This document shows, one piece after another, positions 55,365-64,000 of a stretch of 64,000 nucleotides of DNA (within the stretch, counting starts at the first letter, position 1; each line of letters opens with the position of its first letter). The stretch covers positions 124,084,978-124,148,977 of the forward strand of contig NC_044553.1 of NCBI RefSeq assembly GCF_007565055.1, in the 5' to 3' direction. The notes under the pieces are model-generated. The model was not told the origin of the DNA. It saw only the letters and a program-made list of their open reading frames with translations, and searched no databases. Both the position numbers and the translations under genes were made by a program. Source of the stretch: Rhinopithecus roxellana (Eukaryota > Chordata > Mammalia > Primates > Cercopithecidae).

Positions 55365-55735
55365 CATTTTAGAACATGGGAGTGCAGATAACCTCTTCAT
55401 TCATACTGGTTTCATGTCCTTTGGTTATATACCCAAAGGTGGAATTGCTGCATGGGACAGTTCTATTTTTAAGTTTTAAAGGAGCTTTGGTACTGTTTTC
55501 CATAATGGCTGTACTAACTTACCTTCCCACCAGCAAAGAAATTGTTCCCCTTTCTCCATATCTTTGCCAACACTTGCTGTCTTTTGTCTTTTTGAGAATA
55601 GCCATTCTAACAGGTGTGAGATGATATCTCATTGTGGTTATATTTGTATTTTCCTGATGAGTAGTTATGTTGAGCATTTGTTCATATCCCTGTTTGCCAT
55701 TCGTATGTCTTCTTTTAAAAAATGTGTATTCATGA
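55365..55735 (-). mobile_element. L1 ORF2 3' fragment (-)
   Basis: Antisense ORF2: 'atatacccaaaggtggaattgctgcatgg', 'actgttttccataatggctgtact', 'ccattctaacaggtgtgagatgatatctcattgtgg'. The minus translation contains TTMRYHLTPVRMAILKKTKDSKCW, a standard L1 block. Confidence 0.9.
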
Positions 55736-56643
55736 ACTCCAGCCACTTTCTCCTGTGCATCTCCATTCTTCTAGCGGTTACACTTTCCTCTTTAACAATC
55801 TGTTTAAATCTGTGTTTTCTGTTAGTGCACCAGACTAAATGACAGCTGTGATCACAATCCCTCTTGCTCAAGCCAAATGGTTTCTTTATACTTTCACCGC
55901 CCCCTCCTTGCCATCTTCTACTCTGTAGCCCCACAGGAAGAATCCCTGCCCTGGTTCCTTTAAAAATAATTCTTCAAAAGGAAATGGACCTTGAACATTG
56001 TGCCGGGGTCTACATAATTTGAGTGTGTGAAAGAGATTTTTTTCCTTTGTATTTCACCTTTTTATTTGGGGGAATTTTGAACTGGAATTTTGAGAAGGTC
56101 AAAAGTACTGTATCTGATAGTTTTGTTGAAGAGTAAAGAAATTATAATAAAACCTAGGATGGTTTCTTCAGACTCTGTTGTTTCCATGTTTGACAGTGAG
56201 TTTAAACCACGTGTTTTTTTTTTTTCTTTTGTCATTACAGAGCTCTTCTCAGGATGACAGTCATGGAAGGAGGGATGTTGACAGACAGCAAAGGCTAGAA
56301 CAGGGCTTCCTCTAAGTCCCCAGGACCTCGCCCTCCTTGGTTCCCCATAGGCACGTGCTGCTGGGAGCACTGCCTGATGAGGGGATGGGGTCCTCTCAGG
56401 GCCTTTGAGAACCCTACTCTGCCTTTGTGGCGGAGGTGGGATACGCAGTGGCTCCTCTGAGCTTTTCTGGAGCTCCGGCTACATGCCTGCCTGTGTGTTG
56501 GCCAGGTGCAGCCCAGCCTTGCTCTCCGGAGGCCAGGTGAATCTAAGGTGTGGTTCCCAGGCCCACTGTCCCCTGGTGTGCCCGGGCTTCAGGCCTACCT
56601 GAATTCTATTCCTGCATTTAGGCATTTAAAATTTTTTCCCCAG
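55736..56643. other. Unclassified intronic sequence
   Basis: No exon, RNA gene or named repeat recognised. 56060-56240 is AT-rich and 56270-56600 is GC-richer with short overlapping frames. Confidence 0.4.
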
Positions 56644-56644
56644 T

Positions 56645-56923
56645 TTTTTTTTTTTGAGACGGAGTTTCACTCTGTCACCCCAGCTGGAGTGCAACGGTGT
56701 GGTCTCTGCTCACTGCAACCCTCTGCCTCCCCGGTTCAAGTGATTCTCCTGTCTCAGCCTCCGGAGTAGCTGGGTGCCATCATGCTCAGCTAATTTTTGT
56801 ATTTTTGTAGAGATGGGGTTTCACCATGTTGGCCAGGCTGGTCTCGAACTCTTGACCTTGTGATCTGCCCACCTCGGCCTCCCAAAATGTTGGGATTACA
56901 GGCGTGAGCCACCGCACCCGGCC
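56645..56923 (-). mobile_element. AluS-type (-)
   Basis: Antisense dimer with a small mid-element deletion ('gagtagctgggtgccatcatg'). The target-site word 'ttttccccagttttt' or 'tttccccagttttac' lies on each side. Confidence 0.94.
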
Positions 56924-56931
56924 TTTCCCCA

Positions 56932-57250
56932 GTTTTACTGAGGTGTGATGATTGACAAAAAGTTTGTCATATTTAAGGTATATGTCTAAGGTATACAGTA
57001 TGGTGTTTTGATGTAAGTATACCTGTGTAATGATTCCCACAATGGAGCTAACATATCCATCACCTGACATAGTTACCTCTGTGTGTGTGTGTGAACGTTT
57101 ACAATCTACTCCCTTAACAGACTTCAGGTATACAAGACAGTATTATTAACTGTACTTGCCAGGCTGTACATTAGAACCCCAGTACAGATTCATCTTTTAA
57201 CTCACGTGCACACTTTGACCAATGTCTCCCCATTTTTGATATCATGTTCT
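56932..57250 (-). mobile_element. L1M 3'-UTR fragment (-)
   Basis: The phrases 'gttttactgaggtgtgatgattgac', 'ggtatacagtatggtgttttgatgtaagtatac' and 'ttcatcttttaactcac' are a reversed L1M 3' UTR. A short (TG)n lies at 57078-57093. Confidence 0.8.
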
Positions 57251-58500
57251 GGAATTGTAGTTTCAATTTATAAGCTTGGACTGCTCTTAGCTCCACTTCC
57301 AACTGCTGATAAAAGTGTCATAATTTACCTGAAGGACATGGTACAGTGAGATGGAGGGTGATGCAGGCAGCCCACGGGAATGGAGGATGTTAAAACACTG
57401 GCATTTGCGGGGGAGGAAGGGGTGCTGGTGAGTCAAGTATTTAGGGTATAATAAATGTAAACAAACTACTTCTTTTGCATCCCAGCTACTAGAGCCTATG
57501 ACATAATTATTACATAAACATTCAAGTTATTTGTTCTAAAATAAATCCATAAAGTTTAAGCTCACTCTTTTGCAGAGAAAACAGAGAACATGTGGAACTT
57601 CATGAAAAAGCAAATTTTTATTTGAAAAGTAAACCTCGAAGTTAACTAATTATAAGAGATGTGCTGGCTTCTCATCTGTAATGAGAAATTATAGATAATG
57701 GCTTTGATAGTGAATAGGGATAGTGATTTTGAAAGACGTTTTTGGAACCCTCAGCAGAATTTGAAAGGATTATGATAATGTTACCTACTTAACATGTTAA
57801 TAAGCAACTTAGCCACAGTGAGCATGTCCTCATCAGTCTCTTGATTTAAAAAAAAAACCATATCTTTTTTCAATTATACCCGAGTTCTTTTCTACCATTT
57901 ACAAAGGGATACTATGTTTTTAGAAACTGATTTCTGACCCAGTGTCAGAAAAAAGCAGAGGAACATAGCATCTGCTTTGCACCTGCCGATTCATTAAATC
58001 CAGCATTGGTGACACCCAGGTCCTCTCTCTGGGCCTGCCCCTGTCTTTGGTGCCTTGAGAGGGTATGAGACACCCCAGAGCGGACTCTTCAATAAGAGGA
58101 AGTAACACCCAGGAAACGCGAGTAGGTTGACAGGGCTGTGAGTCTGTCATAACATAGTCAGTAGCTGCTCGCCAAGATCAGCTTTCTCTTTGGAAAAAAG
58201 AGAATGTGTTTAAAAAGTGTACATATAATTATATATACATTTCATGATCCTTTATGGCTTTATTGCCATATCATCAATAACAACAACAACAAAAAAAGGA
58301 GAAAACAAAAACCTTGGAAACCCCCTGAGAAGGCACCTATCCAGTGACTCAAAAGTTCTAGTTATGGTTGCTCCCAGTGGCCCTGATGCATGCCTCTTGG
58401 TGAGTGGGGTGACGTCCAAGAGAGTTTAAGGAAGTAGAGAGGCACTGTGTCTGTGTGGAGAAAGAGCCCTGCTGTGACACGCTCCCCTGGTACTGAAAGC
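57251..58500. other. Unclassified intronic sequence
   Basis: No exon, RNA gene or named repeat recognised. Confidence 0.4.
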
Positions 58501-58505
58501 ACATT

Positions 58506-58519
58506 TCTCTCTCTCTCTG

Positions 58520-58587
<68 letters not shown>

Positions 58588-58588
58588 T

Positions 58589-58657
<69 letters not shown>

Positions 58658-58660
58658 GGT
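58506..58660. repeat. Long (TC)n polypyrimidine tract
   Basis: About 155 bases almost entirely of ct/tc with ctgt interruptions (58518-58545, 58631) and one ccttccctccc patch. A mirror-repeat polypyrimidine tract of this length can adopt H-DNA and is prone to length change. Confidence 0.97.
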
Positions 58661-58674
58661 CTATCTGATGTCTC

Positions 58675-58895
58675 GATGTGGGCAGAGCATGTCAGCTGAC
58701 GGCCTCACCTTTGGATGCTTGGGCTAGGCGTAGGCATAGGTGAGCTGCCTCTCCTGCCTTATCTTGGCCTATTATGAAGAGTGTCTGCTCTGGGGTATGA
58801 CTGCTCTGCTTGAAAGCGGAAGAGGCCGATGGCTCATTTCTCTGGGGAGTGCAGCATTTTTTTCTTCTGCCTGAGAACACATACTAGTGCTGTAT
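58675..58895 (+). repeat. Dispersed duplication, copy A
   Basis: Aligns collinearly over about 220 bases with 61253-61468: 'gatgtgggcagagcatgtcagct', 'cctcacctttggatgcttgg', 'ggtgagctgcctctcctgcc', 'agaggc.gatggctcatttct' and 'ggggag.tcagcat' type blocks, ending at 'tagtgctgta'. By eye about 85-90% identical. No known family recognised. Confidence 0.88.
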
Positions 58896-59150
58896 GTGTG
58901 TGTGTATGTGTGTGTGCATATAGTAATATATATTACATATAATGTATATTATATACGGTACTTTTCATATCTTCTGTTATCTTTTTCATATATGATCTTT
59001 TCATATATTACTGATTGTTTTCATATATTTCTGTTAGCATCATCACCATAAAACATACATATATGTATTAAAATATATATGTATGTGTCTGCATAAAACC
59101 ATATATATGTGTGCTTTATGATGGTGATGATGATGATAATGATAACAGCA
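58880..59150. repeat. AT-rich region with TG runs and an inverted repeat
   Basis: Contains (TG)n at 58893-58915, many atat and tatata words, and an inverted repeat with arms near 59036-59066 (catcatcaccataaaaca) and 59107-59136 (tgctttatgatggtgatg). Confidence 0.85.
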
Positions 59151-59554
59151 GTATATGTTCATGGAAATAAACATTCAGACAGTATGGAAAGGTACAAAAT
59201 GAAAGGCAAAACCTACTCCTCATCTCCTGCCCTCCCTATTCCTCAGAGTTAAATATTTCAACTCTCTGTTGTTACTTCTTTGGTGGCAACACACCATTGT
59301 CTTCATAATTGACATCACTGAAGAAGCATCTAATGCTAGTCGGGTTCGTCTTCTTTTGCTGGTAACCTAACTTGCTCTTCTGGAAGCTGCTAGGGTCTAC
59401 TCTTTGTTTTTGATTTTCTGATATTTTGCAGAACTTAGTGATGGGTCTGAGCTACTCTGTGTTCTTTCTTTAATGCCGAAATGTTTGTTCCTTGAGTATC
59501 TCCTCAGCTTTCGTTTCTGTTTCATGGAACTCCTGTTAGTTAGGTGTCTGACTT
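59151..59554. other. Unclassified intronic sequence
   Basis: No exon recognised. 59155-59260 has the look of a decayed LINE 3' region. Confidence 0.35.
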
Positions 59555-59839
59555 CGTTGTTGTTGTTGTTGTTTGAGACAGAGTCTCGCTCCGTCGCCAG
59601 GCTGGAGTTCAGTGGCATAATCTCTCTCGGTTCACTGAAACCTCCGCCTCCTGGGTTCAAGGTATTCCCCTGCCTCAGCCTCCTGAGTAGCTGGGACTAC
59701 AGGTGCCCACCACCACGCCTGGCTAATTTTTTGTGTTTTAGTAGAGATGGGGTTTCACCATGTTGGCCAGGATGGCCCTGATCTGACCTTAGGCCTCCCA
59801 AAGTGCTGGGATTACAGCCGTGAGCCACTGTGCCTGGCC
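59555..59839 (-). mobile_element. AluS-type (-) with (GTT)n tail
   Basis: Antisense dimer with a tail evolved to (TTG)n at 59555-59573. It has a 14-base loss after 'gccctgatctgacctt' and ends 'gtgcctggcc'. Confidence 0.92.
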
Positions 59840-59964
59840 AGGTTGACTTTCTATGTTGATCATCCAGGTCTCTTAACTTCTCTCTCACAGTTCCCACCGC
59901 TGTGCTTTTTGCTTTATAATCCAGGAGATTTCTTTAATTCCATCTTCTGGACCACCTATTGAAT

Positions 59965-60120
59965 TTTAATTTTTATTTATTTACTTTCAGTTGTATAGAT
60001 TTATGGGGTGGAAGTATAGTTTTGTTACATGCACAGATTGCATAGTGGTGAAGTCAGGGCTTTTAGGGTATCCATCACCCAAATACTGAACATTGTACCC
60101 ATTAAGTACATCAGTGACAC
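59965..60120 (-). mobile_element. L1M 3'-end fragment (-)
   Basis: Reads 'gttgtatagatttatggggtgg', 'gttttgttacatgcacagattgcatagtggtgaagtcagggctttt' and 'ccatcacccaaatactgaacattgtacccattaag', the reverse of an L1M 3' end. Confidence 0.82.
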
Positions 60121-60178
60121 AGGGTTGGACAGTTGAAAGGACTCTGAGACTCCCCAGGGTATACTTGGGTGAGGCTTT

Positions 60179-60458
60179 CCTTTTTTTAAGAGTTGGGGTC
60201 TTGCTGTGTCACCCAGGCTGGAGTGCAGTGGTGTGATCACATTTCACTACAACTTCAGACTCCTAGGCTCAAGCGATCCTCCTGAGTAGTTGGGACTACA
60301 GGCACTCAGGAGCATGCCCAGCTAATTTTTAAATTTTTTGTAGAGATGGGTTCTTGCTGTGTTGACCAGGCTGGTCTCAAACTCCTGGCCTCAAGCAACC
60401 CTCCCACCTTGGCCTCCCAAAGTGTTGGGATTACAGGCATGAGCCACTTTGCCTGGCC
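60179..60458 (-). mobile_element. AluJ-type (-)
   Basis: Old antisense Alu ('aagagttggggtcttgctgtgtcacccaggc'). The target-site words 'gaggctttcc' and 'aaggctttca' flank it. Confidence 0.92.
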
Positions 60459-61252
60459 CTAAGGCTTTCAGAAAGGGAAATGGTGCAGGACAGGAGGAGG
60501 AAGGTCACACAGGCCAATACCAGAGAGGTCCAGCCTTCCCATGTGCTGCTCCCAGAGGCCTTTCTCTGTCACACGGGATGCACTTTGTCTTCAGATTGTG
60601 AATCATGATGTTGGCGAGACTCTTGGCCTTGGGAGCAACAGGCTCATTGGAGGAGGAGTCTTTCCTACCCCTTTGGTCAGGTATCTAGAACCAGGATGCA
60701 TGATGAGTTCAATAACAAAAACTGCAGACCATTATGCTGAACATTTTGTATAAACAATCTGACCACACAGGTTGCCCCCTGGTCAGTCTTGGACCCAACC
60801 ATGGATTGACATTAGTTGCTAGTTGTTACCTTTCATCCTGGTTTGGCTGAAGATGTGAGTGGTGGTTCTAAGCCTCCTGGAGACTTTAGCACAGGGTTGC
60901 AACAGAACAGGTGAGATCAACTTGTTATTTTATACAGTATTTTTAATTCTCATTTATATTTTCTGCCACTTTTTCTTAGTATTTGTCTTACCTTTTGGTT
61001 GCATGTTTTTTTCATTTCTACCTGAGGGTACTAATTGGAATTAGGTAAGATAAGTTTTGTAGTTTCCTCCAGGGTCAGTTTTTCTGTGTATTGCTCTAAA
61101 TCTTTATCTTTGATAGTTTTGGTTTTCCTTAACAGTCTGGTGGCCCTTGGTTGTCCTTTAACGTTTATACGGTTGATTAAACGGTGCTTGGCATGTGTTC
61201 CTGTATGTCCCTGACCTCCCCATCAAATGAGGGAGTGGCCTAGCTCTGTCTG
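60459..61252. other. Unclassified intronic sequence
   Basis: No exon, RNA gene or named repeat recognised. Confidence 0.4.
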
Positions 61253-61468
61253 GATGTGGGCAGAGCATGTCAGCTGGCGGCCTCACCTTTGGATGCTTGG
61301 ACTGGGCATCGGTGAGCTGCCTCTCCTGCCATATCTTGGCTAATATAAAGAGTGTTCGCTCTGGGACATGACTTCTCAGTTTGAAAGCAGAAGAGGCTGA
61401 TGGCTCATTTCTTTGGGGAGTTCAGCATTATTTTTTCCTCTGCCTGAGAATGCATATTAGTGCTGTAA
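61253..61468 (+). repeat. Dispersed duplication, copy B
   Basis: Second copy of the segment at 58675-58895, in the same orientation and about 2.58 kb away. The flanks do not match: copy A is preceded by the TC tract and followed by TG repeats, and copy B is not. Confidence 0.88.
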
Positions 61469-62528
61469 GTGCTGGTGTGAGGCATGGGGGTCTGGAGACC
61501 TGGGGTCCCTCTGTATTTCTGCAGGTAGCCTTTAGTCACCTGGTTTTTGATCCCATTGTTTGCTTTTGCTGTTGGAACCTGTGGACTCTGGGGGTTCCTA
61601 GGTGCAGCTCATCTTATCACTCTAAAGCCTCTTTCCTTCATGTGCTGAATTGAGACTTTTCTCTCTGCTTCCTCTGCCAGTAACTAATCTTAACTTTTAT
61701 TCGTAGCTTTCAATGGCCATCTTTCTCTCCTCTTCCACCCAAATGAACTCCATCAGCAGGAGAACTCCAGGCGAGCAGCTCACAGTCTCAGAGACTGATT
61801 AGCAGGGCCCATTTCCAGCTGGCTGTCTCTTGAGTCCTGACCCAGTTTTCCAAGTTTCATGCTATATCTCTCTTTCCTTAGCCTGGTGGAAACTGTTTGG
61901 ACCTCACTCTAGTTATTGCAAGAGTAAGTAGTTTTGAAAATTTAAATTGACCCATTTTTTTTTCTTTCTGTAAATCATATTGCCCTGCAGCTCTCCCACC
62001 CATTAAATCAAGGGTGTTCATTGCTTTGGGGGAAGAGTAGGTACTATCTAGAACAAAGACCTCATTACTCTGCTTTGAGTCCCAGCACTGACTTTCTTCA
62101 GTCTCAAGAGAGACTCCAGTCATGAAAACCAAGCTTTGTGGCAAGACAAAAAGAATCATATTCCAGAAGTTTTCTGTTATATACTGAGAGCAAAGCTAGG
62201 AGGCCTGAAAATGATTTTATTCTTCAGTCCCAAGGTGGCAGGATGGAGGAGATGACGGGAGAGAAGTTCCCCTCCAGCAGGGAGTGGAAAGGAAGGGGAA
62301 GGAGAAAGCCATCTGAGTCTGGGAGGAAGGACTCTGAGCAGGTGGAGAGATTTGGAGGTGAAGAAGCTTCTTGGGTCCCCAAGAAGGGACATAGCACTAT
62401 AGCACCCTGTACTACTCTACATGATTGAATGAATAAGGACTGGACATTGGCCATCTGTCCCCTTGGCCTCCATGTCTTCCACCATGATGGAGGAGCCATA
62501 AGATAGCACTGGGGGAGGAAAATGTGTA
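61469..62528. other. Unclassified intronic sequence
   Basis: Short frames on both strands (for example 62138-62428) have no domains. No exon supported. Confidence 0.4.
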
Positions 62529-62752
62529 TACCAGAGATAGACAAACTTTTTCTGTACAGAAGAATCAGTGTTTAGGCTTTGTGGTCATCTGATCTTCTGT
62601 GGCAACTACTCAACTCTGCTGTCACAGTGTGGAGGCAGCCATAGACCATTCGTAAATGAATGGATAGAGCTGTGTTCCAGTATAACTTTGTTTATAAAAG
62701 CAGCAGGCCAGATTTGTTCCAGGGATCATAGTTTGTTGACCTCTGGTCTGGA
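62529..62752. mobile_element. hAT-type MITE with terminal inverted repeats
   Basis: The ends ccagagatagacaaac (left) and gtttgttgacctctgg (right) are inverted repeats with a few mismatches. The body ('tttaggctttgtggtcat', 'gcaactactcaactctgctgt', 'tagaccattcgtaaatgaatgg', 'tataactttgtttataaaa') is a widely repeated non-autonomous DNA-transposon sequence in mammals. I do not name the MER number. Confidence 0.75.
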
Positions 62753-63745
62753 AGATTGGGTCTGAAATTTCCTGCGGACAGTGTGTAGAATAAAGACACC
62801 TGCAAGTTTCCATGTTGCTGTGGGACATGTTAAACATAGCAGAGAGGGAAGAGACAGGTGCTGCCACTCAATGGTGGGCAAACAGACCTCCCTAGGGCCA
62901 CTCAATGGTGGGCAAACAGACCTCCCTAGATGAGACTGTGGGGCAGACCTCCATAGGTGGTCTATGTGGAGGTAGCCCGGTGGAGACTGTAGCCCAGTCT
63001 CAGAGAATCCTCAGGGCCACCCGAAACAGAGGTGTAGCGGAGCAGCAAGGGGAAATGGCCATGCTCCCTGGGGATGATGATTGTGCAGTGAGTGCCCCTG
63101 CAAGGGACACCCTGGCAGTGGACACAGCAAGGGCAGGGCTGACACTGAGAGATGGGGCCAGTGGAGCTTCACTGCAGCTGGTTAGTGGGAGGACATTCCT
63201 GGGCCCAGACTCCCCTCTCTCTGCCCCACATGCCACTTCTGTCACTCACACAGGTCTCTGCATCTGAAGCTGTTACCTCTCTCCTCCTGACATCCCCCAT
63301 TACTGACTTTACCTCTGCACTTGGGCAAGTCATAGACACTTAAAATTCAGGATGTCCCCAACCAAGTTGCTCAGTTCCTCTCCAAATTAAGTGTCTTCCC
63401 CTCTGTTTTCAAGGAGTGGAACCACCATTCACCCAGTTCCTCCAACCAGACACCAGTGGTCCTTCCAAACATAGCCTCTTGTCATCCCACTGATTCTTCT
63501 TCAGAAATACTGACTTCTGCCCGCTGTGTCTCTCTTACCCAGATTATTCTGGTAGCCCCGTAACTGGCTTCTCCACTTCTGCTCTTGTCCTTTCAATCTG
63601 CCCTTCACACAGCATCTGGAGAATCTTTATGATGCAAATGTGAAATGTCATATTCAGTTCCAGTTTTGGCCACTGTGGACCAGGTATTGGGACTAACCCC
63701 ATGTCTAAGAGCTAGCAGAGCTGGATAGGTTGAATATGGGTTAGG
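62753..63745. other. Unclassified intronic sequence with a 34-bp tandem duplication
   Basis: Contains the duplication at 62863-62929. An open frame of 120 codons (62905-63267) begins inside that duplication, has no recognisable domain and is judged incidental. Confidence 0.4.
62863..62929 (+). repeat. 34-bp perfect tandem duplication
   Basis: The unit starting gccactcaatggtgggc and ending cctccctag occurs at 62863-62895 and again at 62897-62929 with no difference. A third, shorter 'cagacctcc.tag' echo follows at about 62944-62957. Confidence 0.97.
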
Positions 63746-64000
63746 TCAATGTGGTAGGCGAAATTGTCGTCCCCCAGAGGAGCCCACATCCTAATCCCTA
63801 GAAGCTGTGAATTTGTGTCTCACATGGCAAAAAGGGACTTCATGGATGTGATTCGGTTAAGGATCATGAGAGAGGGAGACTATCCTGGATTATGTAGGCA
63901 GGCCCTGTGTAATCACGGGGGTTCTCCTAAGGGGGAGACAGAAGATCTGAGTCAGTAGTAGGAGGTGGGTGATGAACGTGGTGACTGGAATGATGAGAGG
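63746..64000 (+). mobile_element. MLT1-like LTR (+), cut by the window edge
   Basis: The order 'gtggtaggcgaaattgtcgtcccccagagg', 'ccacatcctaatccctagaagctgtgaatt', 'catggcaaaaagggacttcatggatgtgattcggttaagg', 'gagactatcctggattatgtaggcaggccc' is that of the 5' part of an MLT1-group LTR. Confidence 0.7.

Larger units (their letters stand above)
45256..64000 (+). other. Intron 1 of the ENTREP-family gene (continues past the edge)
   Basis: After the gtgagt donor at 45256 no exon of the family (the next should begin with a second-helix segment containing a VSWKRP-type motif) was found in any frame up to 64000. The first intron is therefore at least 18.7 kb. It is filled with Alu, L1, LTR and simple repeats, described separately. 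Confidence 0.75.

Noticed and set aside
62905..63267. 120-codon frame as a possible gene
   Set aside because: It starts inside a tandem duplication, has no domain or upstream exon context, and lies inside intron 1 without splice support.

Overview
This is a primate nuclear genomic window, most likely from an Old World monkey such as a macaque or baboon. The evidence is about forty full or partial Alu elements, several with a low-divergence AluY variant common in cercopithecid genomes (a 'gccggatc' box, 'acctcgcccggctagtttttt', and 'ggcttgagccaccgcgcccggcc' at the 5' end), plus L1, MaLR/ERVL LTR, MIR, L2 and DNA-transposon remnants. Nothing prokaryotic, no CRISPR array, and no tRNA or rRNA gene was seen.

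Only one functional gene is supported. A CpG island at about 44.3-45.95 kb holds the promoter, 5' UTR and first coding exon (ATG at 45037, splice donor at 45256) of an ENTREP/FAM189-family four-transmembrane endosomal adaptor gene on the + strand. ENTREP2 (FAM189A1) is the favoured paralogue and ENTREP1 (FAM189A2) the alternative. The exon encodes 73 residues: a proline- and arginine-rich N-terminus, the first membrane helix and the conserved CPFWAGFS motif. No second exon was found, so intron 1 runs from 45256 past the right edge (more than 18.7 kb). A 29-codon upstream ORF with a strong start context lies in the GC-rich leader if transcription starts upstream of it.

The left 44 kb is intergenic. 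It starts with a beta-tubulin retropseudogene on the minus strand (1 to about 318 and about 795-1039), split by an LTR-like insertion. It continues with HAL1/L1 remnants, MaLR LTRs, a possible Tigger-type transposase relic (13.0-13.6 kb), antisense L1 fragments (28.9-34.2 kb and 37.1-40.5 kb) and an ERV1-like LTR (about 42.0-42.45 kb) about 2 kb upstream of the CpG island. Intron 1 has the same repeat texture, plus a long polypyrimidine tract, an AT-rich inverted repeat, a dispersed 220-bp duplication and an unusual composite Alu.

No convincing new biological system was found. The points most worth a second look are local: the composite Alu at 54.7-55.26 kb, the paired 220-bp segments at 58.7 and 61.3 kb, two short near-perfect hairpins at 20.9 and 36.2 kb, the upstream ORF of the ENTREP gene, and the LTR-split tubulin pseudogene. 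All family names come from pattern recognition without a database search.
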